64,000 nt of DNA from Lathyrus oleraceus (taxonomy: Eukaryota > Streptophyta > Magnoliopsida > Fabales > Fabaceae). How positions within the stretch are numbered: the stretch's first letter is position 1; every line of letters begins with the position of its first letter. The stretch is taken from positions 142,032,188-142,096,187 of the forward strand of contig NC_066580.1 in NCBI RefSeq assembly GCF_024323335.1. The letters are read 5' to 3'. Made by a program: the position numbers and the translations under genes. Of this stretch, positions 1-10,835 are shown piece by piece. The notes below the pieces were generated by a model. It searched no databases. It saw only the letters and a program-made list of their open reading frames with translations, and was not told the origin of the DNA.

Positions 1-1168
1 AACATCAATAATGTCAGTAGATCGGTATCCTCGTTGGTTATATGGTTAGCGGGCACTACCCCTTATACATCCGATAAAGTTGTGCCATACCTATATAATG
101 CTACTATGATTGAAAATGGTCAAGAGGTTACTCTACCAGTTGCAGACTCAGTGGCAAATATTACAGATATTGCAAAGATGGCCCGTAGTGGTCGTGTGTT
201 CAGTAGGTAAGAAAGCAGAGACTCCTGTAGTGAATCTGGTTAGTGCTCCAATGTGTCAGTCTGGTGAATCCAGCAAATTGAAGACTAATGATGATGATGA
301 GGTGTTAAGATTAATCAAAAGAAGTGAATTTAACATTGTGGAGCTGCTGCTCCAAACACCATAAAAAATTTATGTGTTGTCATTGCTAATGAGTTCTGAA
401 GCGCACAGAGAAGCATTGTAGAGAGTGTTGGAACAAGAATATATTGAGCATGATGTAACTGTGGATCAGTTTGACCACATTGTTTCCAACATCACTTCTT
501 GTAATAATATGAGTTTTTATGATGAAGATCTTCTTGAGGAAGGAAAAAATCACAATTTTGCATTACACATTTCGATGAATTGTAAGGAGGACGCTTTATC
601 CAATGTTTTGGTTGATACAGGGTCATCACTGAACGTGTTTCTGAAGTAAACTTTGTCAAGACTCTACTATCAAGGTGCCTTGATGAGGTACATCAACATG
701 GTTGTTAAAGCATTTGACGGTTCTTGTAAAACTCTCATTGGAGAAGTGGACCTTCCATTAAAGATAGGTCCAAGTGATTTCCAAATTACTTTCCAAGTGA
801 TGGATATCCACCAAGCCTATAGCTGCTTGTTGGGAAGGCCATGGATTCATGAAGTTGGAGCTATGACGTCTACTCTACACCAAAAGATGAAATTTGTGAA
901 GAACGGATAGCTTGTCGTTGTTGGTGGAGAGAAGGCATTATTGGTGAGCCATTTGTCATCTTTCACTTATGTTGATGATGAGGAGAAAGTTGGAACACCG
1001 TTCCAAGCTTTGTCCATTGCTGATCAATTGAAAAAACCGGGGCACCCATGTCTTCTTTAAAAGATGCGCAAGAGGCTATTCAGGCTGGTAGTATTGATAA
1101 GTGGGTCCGTGTTGTGGAGATCGCCGAGAACAAGAATAGGGCAGGGCTAGGATTTCAATCAGGGCCAT
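1..1168 (+). pseudogene. Element Z: decayed gag C-terminus and protease of an Ogre-type retrotransposon
   Basis: Plus-strand remnant of an Ogre polyprotein, the only sense-strand coding debris of this family in the window. It holds the end of gag, then the aspartic protease: the active-site motif VDTGSS is encoded near 610-630, followed by the flap/core region with GRPWIH near 835-850. The fragment matches, in opposite orientation, the gag-protease stretch of element C (46745-47700). Reading is broken by several in-frame stops (for example just after the FLK at 646-649 and at 908) and by frame changes, so it cannot give a working protease. It ends abruptly at 1168 where the LTR of element A begins, so this is the outermost, oldest host element; the rest of Z is outside the window. 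Family assignment is firm; extent to the left is unknown. Confidence 0.85.
1164..1168. repeat. Left target-site duplication candidate of element A (GCCAT)
   Basis: Five bases directly before the TG of LTR A. Ty3/gypsy integration duplicates 5 bp; the partner copy would lie beyond the right edge, so this is inferred from position only. Confidence 0.4.
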
Positions 1169-1212
1169 TGTAGCGGTAAATTCATGACCATCAAGCTATG
1201 GATAAGCTTAAC

Positions 1213-1236
1213 GTCAATAAAACCAGAGTCGCCACC
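1213..1236 (-). promoter_or_regulatory. U5 motif of LTR A: polyadenylation signal and PBS-like GGTGGCGACTCTGG
   Basis: On the sense strand an AATAAA lies a few bases before GGTGGCGACTCTGG, about 55-70 bases from the LTR end. The combination recurs in C1, C2, D and E, with a diverged form in B. Likely R/U5 polyadenylation region; the second half resembles the primer binding site seen at 52242-52259. Confidence 0.5.
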
Positions 1237-4215
1237 GCGCTTTTATTGTTTCCAGAGGAAAAGGGAAAAGTACGAACAAAATAAAAGATAAGAAGTTTTC
1301 AAAGCAAAACTAATAAAATGCAAGAGATTACAGGTAAGGGGGTTGGTTACACAGAGGGAAGGTGTTAGCACCCAAAGTGTTATAGGTACTCCTACAGAGC
1401 CCTTTTTTATGTGTGTATGTGTTTTTGGTATAAATGATGTTTGAGAAAAATAGAGTGTAGGGATAAGATAAGAATTCATTGATTATACTTTTATGTTTGA
1501 CAAGACCTTCAGTCTTGTGCCTACGTACCAACATAAAAATGAGGGATCAAAACCTCGTAGTTCATGGTAAAAATTTCAAATAAGGTGGTGAATTGTTTTT
1601 AACGAAAGTTTAATAAGAAAGGAACAAAGGACCAAATGTTTGAATGAAGTTGTTAGTTCTTTTTGTCTTTTGAAAACTATAAGTCAATATGGTTAAGTTT
1701 ATTTACAAATTTGATTTAAGAAAGAGTTTGAAAATTCAATGGCATAAGGCCAAAGTTTCTAATCATTGAAACAAAGTCTACGTTTGAAATCACAAGCAAA
1801 GAAAGTTTTTGAAAAGGGGGGGGGGATTTTTAAATTAAAGAAGTGGGAGGAGATGAAGTGGCTATACTAAGCATAAAATTAAAAGTTAAGAGTTGAAAAC
1901 ATCTGACCAATGGGATGCAATCCAACAGACAAGAATGTCATATAGAAACCCATTTTCCTCTGGATTTTAATTAAGAAATAATCAGTAAGCAATGGACATT
2001 ATCCAGACATCATGAAGATCAAGGCATCAAATAAAGATAGCCACATCCGAGCAAGCAATTCCAATAGCTAGCAGTCTTCTTTCTCTTCCAATGCATTAGA
2101 TGAAATTTCCCTTGATCCACTCAGAGCAAAGCATCTGACACAAGATCAAAATAAGAATTCAGCACAAAAAAAGAGTTGCAGATAAATTCAAACAAATCCC
2201 AAGGCTTGCACCAGATGAAGTTTCAGTTCACAATAGCTTGCTCTCAAAATGTTGGCATTGGCCAAGTCCTTTTTGCACATGGAATGTTGCCTAATTCTAA
2301 GTCCAAGAGCTCAGATCAAGATCAAAAGTACACATGGAATGTTCCTAAGACCACAAACAAAATCAAAATACACAAACAATATATACAATCATAAAGTATG
2401 GCTCAAGTGAGCAAAGTGAAAATGACATAAACATAAACAAGTTATTAAAAATGTAAATGGCAATGAATGGTAAATGATTGATATTTAAATTGCATAAAGT
2501 AAATGACTTGAAAGTAAAGCAATATTAACAAGAATTAGTCAAATGTTAGTCAAAAGTTGGTCAATGGTTAGTGGTGATTTTTAATTAATTAAGTCATTCT
2601 TTGGAGAACACTCAACCATTCATTCACAAGTATGAATCCTTAAACCAAGAAATCTTCCATGAGAAGGGCTCCAACTTGGATAATTCAACAAGTATGCCAC
2701 TAGCTCCCATGAAAGGAAAAAAGGTGAAGTCTCCACACAATGCCATGAAGAATAGGAGGCTTGCAATCTCACTTACTAGAATTCTATGTCTTGAGGGTCA
2801 AATTTAGCTCTATGTTAAGCAATCGTAATTAGACTTGTGTAAAAGTCACAACTATCTGAGGTCGGACAATAAAAATTTAGGTGTTAATGCATGTTAGAGA
2901 TTTGGTCTAAAGAACCAAACACTTAAAATATACCACACACTAAAAGAAAAGATCAAGAGGGAGGAACCTATCTAAGTCATACTTATATTGATTCATCTGG
3001 CACAAGGTCATTGATGAACCAATTAGCCTTTAGACATTAGAGATTTCATTGGTCAAATGAGCGAATGGTGGAGAATATGGATGAAGATGAAGAGGGAGGG
3101 GAAGATAGAAACACAAATTGACCAATGGAGGATTTTCATCAAATCAAAACAATCCATTCATTTTGGGAGATGAAATGTACATGTCATCAATCCCCTAAAT
3201 CAATATAAGTATCAAAGTTATATTAGGTCAAACAAGGTCAAAGGGCCTTAGACAAAAAAATTTACCTATTTTTAAAAAGTAAGAAGTAATTTTGAACAAT
3301 TAAAAATATGCACAAAAACATTTAGTTCATGAAAAATATCAAAATTAATCCAAAAAATAATTTTAATTCAGAATATGGAAGAGGAAAATATTTAAACATT
3401 TTTGGTGAAAGTCTCATATTTTTTGGATTAAAAATGAAATTTCTATGAATTAAACAAAATAAATGGATTAAATGAAAATACAGAAAATAAAAAGAAATTG
3501 GAAAAAACGAGGGCAATCAGATCTTCCTCATTAATTGAGGTGGCAGATTTGATGGCCAAGCGTGTGCTATCAACGATGTACTCTAGTCAACGCATCGCAC
3601 ACATGGTATTTAAAAGGAATGGCTCAGATTAAAACATTCAAACATGATCAGATGGTCAAGAGGCGTGCCAACACACCATCGGAGCTAGGGCTCCCTTCAT
3701 CTTCTCCGGTGAACCTCATCGGTCTGGTCCACCTTCATCTCAATGTAAAATGAAAAACAAGGACACTATTTCAAAGAAAAATGCTCAGGAGCTCGAATTT
3801 GGCCTCAATTTTCTCCAATTCCAAGTATATCAAAAGATACAGGGATTTGAATTTTGAGGATCATGAACTGAGTTGCTTCGATTTGACCTCAAAGCAACTC
3901 AATCTTGTTGCCTACACTAGTAGGACTTCAACCAACCAAAAATCAAAGAGAATGGTGAAGAATTTTGGAAGAATCTAAGAGATGAAATTTTTGAAAAATC
4001 ACCTATTGCCCTTGGCTTGACTTCAGATCCTTGCAGAAAGTGAATTGGATCAAGGAAGGGCTTGGATTTTCTTGGAGTTTCAACTTCAAAAGAGAAGTGA
4101 AATTGAAACTCGATTTTCAATTGAAAACCTTTAAGTTTATCCTCTAATGGTGAGGGGTATGGTTGCAGTATCAAAGCTTGGGCAAGGTCTCCCCAATTCT
4201 GAGCAGAATGGGTTG

Positions 4216-4223
4216 TATTTATA
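4216..4223 (-). promoter_or_regulatory. TATA box of LTR A (TATAAATA on minus strand)
   Basis: Sense-strand TATAAATA about 1.44 kb from the LTR start. The same box occurs at the matching position of LTR C2 (55456-55463) and LTR E (61558-61565), so it is the likely U3 core promoter. Transcription start is not visible. Confidence 0.65.
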
Positions 4224-5662
4224 GGCAATGCAATTGATTTCCACACACTTCCATCAAAATGCCAAAAGTAGTAATTCTCACTTGCATGGATGCATGGGCA
4301 TGTGATAGGCCCATCAAATGATGTCAAAAGGTCCAAAATTGATCATGAGCAATGCTGAAAGTGTGTCATGTAGTCATGCAATGAGAAATGAAAAGTGGTC
4401 ATGAGATTCATCCAAATGGAACCTTGAAGAAAATCCATGCGCGAGTCATTCAATCTTTGGCCAATTGAGGTGATTCTGGACTTTTTGGGAATGTGAGATG
4501 AAGGGGAACAACTTTCATGTTTACCACTTTTCAATTTGAAGCCTGTATCATGATGAATTTTGAGGTGGAAGTTTGGAAAATCAAACACAAATGAAATTTT
4601 TCTAAGTACCAAGCTAAATGTTCACTTCTTCCACCTTGAATAACTTTTTCTATGGGCTTCAAATGAAAAAAGTTTCTTAATCAAAGTTGTAGCTCTTTAA
4701 AAACTCTTAAATTTGGTCATACATTTGACCTCATTTGGATTTGGCATGAAGGAGTTATGCATTTTAGAAGTTGAGGAAAATCTCTTGTTCAATGGTAATG
4801 GCCCAAAATGACCTATAATGTTTCCTCTTGGAACATGCCCTTGAAAGTTGAATTTGAAGTTCTTCAAAGAGTCAGTTGGAGACGACATCTTGAAATTTAT
4901 CATGATTCTTGGATGGCCTTCATATCATAAAAATTGACCAAGTTATGGTCCTTAGAAGTTGACCTTCTAACTATGGTTCAGACAAAATGACCTATAATCT
5001 TTCATAAGGAGTAACGTTTCTCTTGGAATCATTTTAGTATCATAAATATTGTAGGAGATAGGGTCTGGGAGACCCCAGTTTTGACCAATTGACTTTCTCT
5101 AGTCAACCACTATGAACAATCTTGCAAACTTGAAGCTCTTTTGATCTCCTGGACTCATGGGGGATCATATATGTATAAGATGATGTATAATGAAGTATCC
5201 CTTGAAATATTTGATCAAATGTTGAAGAAACTTGTTGAGGAAGTCACACCAGATACCTAGATAAATTAGGGCTTCCAACTCAAACAAGCTTCAAACTCTT
5301 AGGGTCAAAATGATAAATGAAGATCATGGCGATCCATATATGATGTCTACAACCAATGTAAACCATCTCTTGATTAATCTCCTTGCACTGAGGGTCTCAG
5401 GCCCTATATATGAGCTTGATGAGGCATTGGTGGATGCACACACTACCTACAAAAGAAGTAAAACTATACATAGACATATTTTTGGTATTTTGGTTAGTAA
5501 GTAATGAAAACCAAAGTATGATACAATCAAATGTGCTTGGTGATCTCTCCCAATGCAAACCCAATGAATGAGGGGTAAGGAGGATGCCAAGGTGTGATCC
5601 CAAAGCCAATGCAAATAATGAGATAGCATGAGGGATCTTAGGGTCAAAATTGGGGTCTTACA

Positions 5663-5679
5663 ACTACCCCTATTTAAGG
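5663..5679 (-). other. Polypurine tract of element A
   Basis: Sense strand ends ...AAATAGGGGTAGT directly against the LTR start TGTAAGACC. The equivalents in B, C, D and E read AATAGGGGCAGC (GAATAGGGGCAGC in B). It primes plus-strand DNA synthesis and fixes this LTR as the 3' one. Confidence 0.8.
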
Positions 5680-8664
5680 ACATTCTAACTGAGGATGTGA
5701 AGGTTAAAATATTCGTACCTACTCAGTAGAATGGACTTAAATAATAACATATAGAAACCAATTTTGGTCCCTAAGAGACCTCATGGTGTATATGATATGA
5801 ATGTTAAAATAATCTTTGTGGGGAATATATTGCCACAAAGGAAAAGAATCCGGAAGAGATTGAAGGTCTTCATGAGCATAATGCATTCCATAAGCAAAGC
5901 TCACTGAGGAGACAAAGACTCTAGGGGATAAAAGGTTGTGCGTAGGCCAGGCTACGACTTAAAAACTACTAGAGACACGAGGGGATTTCCATGAAATTAA
6001 ATCAATGGAACCACTCGGTTGGGGAAACAGGAAAATCTGCAGGGGAAACAGGTAGATTAGGACAAAGCTGAAATACTCGAATCAAACAGGAAAAGGCGAT
6101 TCCACTAAGGAAATACGCACTCAAACTCAACTGGGGAAGAATGAACTTCAACACGGGAGTACCAGAGATATATTATCTATTACCGGTTACTGGGTAGAAA
6201 GATAATATTCTCTAACAAGGGGACATTTGTTACTGGTTAGGGCAAACAAATCAAGGATGACTCGCTGAGGAGAAATAGGTGTATTCATTACCTGTTATTG
6301 GGTAAGAATAACCTACTGGGGAGAGAACTCAAATAAGATTTACAACTACCGGTTACTGGACAGAAGACCAAAGAGAGAGAATTTGTCACCTATATTAAAG
6401 TGAACATATTAAGGATAAACTCAAAGGAAGAATATCCCTCATCGGTTAAGATGAATATAGCAAGGATATACCGCCTGGGGAACGGGGAAGAATGTCTGTT
6501 ACCGGTTAGGGTAAACATATCAAGGATAAATTGCCGGAGAGAAATAGGAATTATATCTATCAGTTACTAGATAGAATACCAAAGAGAGAATATTCGTCTC
6601 CGATTATGATGAACATATCAAGGATAGACTCAGAGGAGAAACATAAAATAGGAATTACAACTACCGGTTACTGGGCAGAATACCAAAGGGGGATAGAATC
6701 TTTCACTGGTTAAAGTGAACATATCAAGGATAAACTCTCTGGGGAATAAAATTAGGGATTACGACTACCTTTGTATTGGGTAGAAAACCACAAAAGGAAG
6801 AAAAATTGTCATCGGTTAAAGTGATCATATCAAGGATAGACTACTTGGGGGAAACGTGAAAATGAATCCACTAAGGAAAGTAAAGGAAGTAGATTACATT
6901 TAACCAAGTATTGGGAAAAAGTAAAGTACTCAAGAATCGAGAAGACTATTACCAGTTACTGAGTAATAGACTCTCAGGGGACCAAAATATCTATCTAGGT
7001 AATAGTTAGAAAGAAATGGTCAAACGAAGACTCAACCCAATGAGGATATAACTCAAGGGGAGTGGTTCCATCGAGATAATTAAATGGGGAGGAAACTGAA
7101 ATAATTATCCACGAGGAAATAACTCAGTGGGGAATGAGAAAGGTTAAATTATTTCTTCTTAAGGGGCTGACACTCTACAATTGAAGGAGGACAGACACGC
7201 CAAATCTGCATAGGTAAATGATATCACCGAAGCAGGGGATCAGAATAAATAATCAAATGTGATAAGATGCATAACGAAATATTTGATGCTATGTTTTATG
7301 CATGAATGTGCATGTATATATTTTATGATTATCCTGACAATCAACGCAAAGGATACAAATAACAAAGATTTGAATCACTGCTGCAACACTCGACTAATCT
7401 CAACAAGATGGAAACACCAACTAGAGAAAATACTAGGGATGAAAATAAATCATCCCGCTCTGAACAACTTAACTCCAACTGAGAAAGTCATGCTTCCAAT
7501 CGATCATGGGAAACTCTACGGGGAGAGAGGGCACTTGTTGAAGGATAATCAATCAAACATGTCGAGGATAGAGAAAAGATCTGTTGAAGATCAAAATTGT
7601 CAACACTGTGGGGAATTTTAGGTCAACACCATGGGGGACAACCCTGCAGGGGACAAAAATAAATATTGCTCAGAATCCAATACTGTCGGGAACAAGGGAT
7701 CTTCATGTCAGAAGATGAACTCCTCCGAGGGACACAAGAGATAAAACTCTGTATGGAGATCTAGGCAAATTGTTGGGGATGCTATGATCAAGATCATCAC
7801 ATTCCTCAATAATCAACAAATTCTTCTTGAAAATTGCAAAATAAACCAATTCCAAGACAAAGATAACCATATCTGATTCACACAACGAAGAAGCTGCCAA
7901 GGTTATGCAACACAAATATGCAAATGGAAACCAAATAAAGGTTTCGGATCTCAAGGGTCTAATCATAAGACTGGAGGATACCAAACCTGAACACCTCAGT
8001 TCGGGAACATGAATTTGCAAAAGGGATCAATCATCATCTCAACAAGAGATGAGACTCACTGGCTTTACCGGGGATAATGAAATATTCGGGGAGAAACTCA
8101 TCAACCACGCCAGGGATAAATGACGAACTGTTGGGGAGGAAAATAGTTACCAAACCAACTGCTTGGGGAAAACCAACAATGCTTCACACTTCAAGACTTA
8201 CTTGTTTTCAGATTATTGTTGACATCCCTTGCTGAAATCGATTATTCTTAAAGTGATTGTTTTTATTATTTTAAGAAAAACAATTCTTTTTCATTAATTT
8301 ATTTTAAAATTATCATCATAAAAATTCAATTTTATTTAGCAGAAGTAAATGAGAATAGAATCAATTGGATAAAAGCTCAACTTTATTTAATAGAATGGTA
8401 GTCCGTAAATGACGAGACTCTATAGATCTTTACAAAGTTTGAAAAATGGTAATTTACATGGAAAAGGGCTACATTGAATACAATGATCACTAATCTCCCT
8501 ACCAACTTTAATATCCATTGTGCTTGTCTTCAGTTGAGAATGATGAATCAGAACCAAATGACTTGCTCAAACCGGTTTCCATGATCAGGACCAACCGAAT
8601 GCAGTTACTTGCCATACTCCCTAATTTTGCCTAGATTTCCCCAAGGCGGGGTACTCAATCTACC
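5680..8664 (-). other. 3' untranslated region of element A with tandem hairpin repeats
   Basis: Non-coding stretch between integrase and polypurine tract. About 6160-6960 is a degenerate tandem array built on ACCGGTTACTGGGTA, CATCGGTTAAGATG and ACATATCAAGGATA, interspersed with CTGGGGAA words. Many units form short hairpins with GGTTA-type loops (for example stem TCTATC at 6556-6561 with GATAGA at 6570-6575). From 6960 to 8664 the CTGGGGAA words thin out and the rest is AT-rich sequence in which I see no gene. Hypervariable, repeat-bearing 3' UTRs are a known property of Ogre elements. Confidence 0.75.
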
Positions 8665-8795
8665 AGGATAACTTTTCTGTTTTATGTCTCTAACTTTTTC
8701 CCGGATTTCCCTTTCGGATTTTCAATCCACCGAGATGCTCATTTTTGCCTAAGTCGCTCTTTCGGGTTTTCAACTTAGAGAGTTATTCTTTTCTT
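8665..8795 (-). other. Stem-loop pair after the integrase stop of element A
   Basis: Two short hairpins on the sense strand: arms at 8749-8756 and 8771-8778 (CTAAGTTG with CGACTTAG, one G-T wobble) around CCCGAAAGAG, and arms at 8703-8707 and 8724-8728 (GGATT with AATCC) around TCCGAAAGGG. The same layout follows integrase in elements B and C. Confidence 0.6.
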
Positions 8796-8797
8796 TT

Positions 8798-9631
8798 TTA
8801 GGCGAAGTATTTCTTGATTGCATCGGCGTTCATAGGACGAGTGAACTCTTCACCATCCATAGTTGTAAGAATCAAAGCACCACCTGAGAAGGCTCTCTTA
8901 ACAACGTATGGGCCTTCATAATTATGATTCCATTTGCCCCTAGCATCAGGTTTGAAAGATAGAATCTTCTCGAGCACGAGGTCACCTTCTCTAAATACAT
9001 GAGGCCTGACCTTCTTATCGAAAGCTTTCTTCATTCTCTGCTGATACAACTGCCATGACACATGGCAGTCAATCTTTTATCTTTAAGCAAATTCAACTAA
9101 TCATATTTGGTCTGGCACCATTCAACTTCTGCCAACTTGGATTCAATCAAACCACACAATGATGGAAGATCTCAACCTCCACAGGGATCACAACTTTCAT
9201 ATTGTAATCAAGAGAGAAAGGGGTTGCTCCTGTTGAAGTGCGGACGGATGTACGGCACCCATGCAAAGCGAATGGGGGCATCTCATGCCAATCCTTGTGT
9301 GTCACAACCATCATTTGGATGATCTTCTTAATGTTCTTATTTTCATCTTCAATAGCCTCATTCATCTTGGGTCTGTAGGGAGAAGAATTATGATGTGCAA
9401 TCTTGAAGTCTTTGCAAAGAGATTCCACCATATTATTGTTCAATTTTGATCCATTATCAATAATGATCTTTCTTGGCACATCATAACGGCATATGATTTG
9501 ATTCTTGATAAACCTTACAATAACTTTCTTGGTCACATTTGCATACAATGCGACTTCAACCCACTTTGTGAAGTAATCAATAGCCACCAGAATGAAATGA
9601 TGTCCGTTCGAAGCTTTGAGCTCAATCATAC
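8798..9631 (-). pseudogene. pol: Element A integrase, catalytic core and C-terminal part (interrupted by B)
   Basis: Minus-strand integrase fragment. 9147-9629 encodes the core after the first catalytic Asp: AIDYFTKWVE, the second Asp in IIIDNGS, and the region around the catalytic Glu (SSPYRPKMN then an E). 8798-9061 encodes the C-terminal GPY/F-like module (KWNHNYEGPYVVK) ending in KKYFA, as in B and C. The two parts are in different frames with broken sequence at 9062-9146. Insertion of element B at 9631/9632 cut the domain between the motif GIDMIGM (encoded at 29413 onward) and the following KASNGHHF. The enzyme would have inserted element DNA into chromosomes; this copy is inactive. Confidence 0.85.
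9627..9631. repeat. Target-site duplication of element B, left copy (CATAC)
   Basis: CATAC immediately precedes the TG of LTR B1 and is repeated exactly after the CA of LTR B2 at 29413-29417. A further copy abuts the left side of LTR B2 at 24295-24299. Confidence 0.85.
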
Positions 9632-9670
9632 TGTCGCATTACGCGAAAAACCGGCGGGAGAACGAAGAAC

Positions 9671-9685
9671 AACAGAGCCTCCACC
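9671..9685 (-). promoter_or_regulatory. Diverged U5 PBS-like motif of LTR B1
   Basis: Sense strand GGTGGAGGCTCTGTTG about 40-55 bases from the LTR end; LTR B2 reads GGTGGCGGCTCTATTG at 24339-24352. Counterpart of the GGTGGCGACTC motif of the other LTR families. Confidence 0.45.
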
Positions 9686-9943
9686 GTGCGTTACTTATCC
9701 CAAAAGAGGGAAAGGAAACGCTCGAAGTAAACCTGGGAAAAAACATGGTCTCGCGACCAAAGAGAATGGGATCGGGAGTCGGTTATGCGAAGGGAAGGTA
9801 TTAGCACCCCTACGCATCCGTCGTACTCGACGGGATCCACGCACAATAGAAAGGACAATGGTTGCTAAAACACTGCTCAAACACACACACACACACTGGC
9901 TGAAAGAGACACAAGAAAACAGACAGGACTGACTCGGCAGGAT

Positions 9944-10675
9944 ACCGCATCCTGGGCCTACTTAGTCTATCAGGCATAGACATCAGAGTCGAAGTAGTTC
10001 GGACCGGGGAAACGAAACATGCTCGCTAGGATGTCGCATCCTATGCATACGTATCTCCTTGGGACGAAGGAGAATCAGAGCATTCGTAGCTCGGCTGACA
10101 CGCACTCAAGCAAACATAAGCAAAGGCAAACATGGAGCCTGAATGCCAATCACTGGACTTACATCAGCATCCGAACCAAACAAACACACACAGGGGTGGT
10201 TAAGACACAAAGGGTTGAAAAAGAAAAAGGGCGCCCGGAGAGATCAGCTCATCTCCTGCCTACGTACCTCATCTGGTATGAGGATCAGGGCGACGTAGTT
10301 CCCCTACGCAGGGAAAAAGGACTAGCCTAACCAGATAACAGAGGGAGACACAACACTAGGGAGACTACGACTCGAGCCTAGATGTTGTCATGCAAAGTCG
10401 TCCCTAAGTTAAGGTTTCTAGCTAACTGGCATAGGGAGCCAGCCTATCCTAAACATGACTTGCACAGGAAGCAAGCCACACCTAACCTAACTTGCACAGG
10501 AAGCAAGGGTCTCGATTGCAACTAGGGCAAGAGAAAGGGGAGGTCTCAATCGCAACGAGGGCGAGAGAAAAGAATCAGTGTTAGTTGTTAGTCAAACTCG
10601 ACAAGACAACGCATCTCGTGCCTACGTATCTCATCTGGACATGAGAATCAGAGTTGCCGTAGTTCGGCTACGGAG
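9944..10675 (-). repeat. Four hairpin modules in LTR B1 (CTACGTA - stem-loop - ATCAGAG - CGTAG)
   Basis: Plus-strand view: module stems at 9965-9970/9976-9981 (GTCTAT, ATAGAC), 10054-10060/10067-10073 (TCTCCTT, AAGGAGA), 10267-10272/10278-10283 (CCTCAT, ATGAGG) and 10629-10634/10641-10646 (TCTCAT, ATGAGA). Each is preceded by a form of CCTACGTA and followed by ATCAGAG or ATCAGGG and then a form of CGTAGTTC. Stem sequences differ but stay complementary. Repeated at +14668 in LTR B2 and present once in LTR D on the same sense strand. Confidence 0.6.
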
Positions 10676-10835
10676 GGACAAAGGTCTCGATTGCAACTAG
10701 GGCAAGAGAAAGGGAAAGTCTCGATCGCAACGAGGGCGAGAGAAAGGAAAAGGCTCGATCGCAACGAGGGCGAGAGAAAGGAAAAGGCTCGATCGCAACG
10801 AGGGCGAGAGAAAGGATCGCAACGAGGGCGAAAGC
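10508..10835. repeat. ~34-bp tandem repeat in LTR B1
   Basis: Units built on CTCGATCGCAACGAGGGC plus GAGAGAAAGG, with about seven full or partial copies, the last three nearly identical; a hairpin module interrupts the run at 10610-10675. CTCG and CGAG inside a unit are complementary. The same array is at 25176-25503 in LTR B2. Confidence 0.8.

Larger units (their letters stand above)
1169..5662 (-). repeat. LTR A (3' LTR of element A, about 4.5 kb)
   Basis: Plus-strand reading starts TGTAGCGGTAAATTC and ends GGGGTCTTACA, so on the sense (minus) strand the LTR runs TGTAAGACCCC...TACCGCTACA with TG/CA ends. The same termini bound 29704-34408, 52269-56977 and 58334-63060, defining one LTR family (A/C/E). 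A polypurine tract abuts its inner edge, which makes it a 3' LTR. Inside are a TATA box (4216-4223, minus), a U5 AATAAA plus GGTGGCGACTC motif near 1213-1236, the CTACGTA...CGTAG module near 1500-1560, and diverged ~180-bp subrepeats around 4700-5060 recognisable by the phrase ATGACCTATAAT. No gene; short ORFs here are chance. Confidence 0.9.

Noticed and set aside
7259..7621. 120-codon plus-strand ORF in the A 3' UTR
   Set aside because: Antisense to the element, interrupted in the matching region of C (41447 onward) and without recognisable motif.
10019..10330. 103-codon ORF found in both B LTRs
   Set aside because: Identity between copies only reflects LTR identity; it overlaps the hairpin modules and has no protein motif.
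10508..10835. Regularly spaced repeats that could suggest a CRISPR-like array
   Set aside because: No unique spacers of constant length, eukaryotic LTR context, and the same array is in the second LTR.
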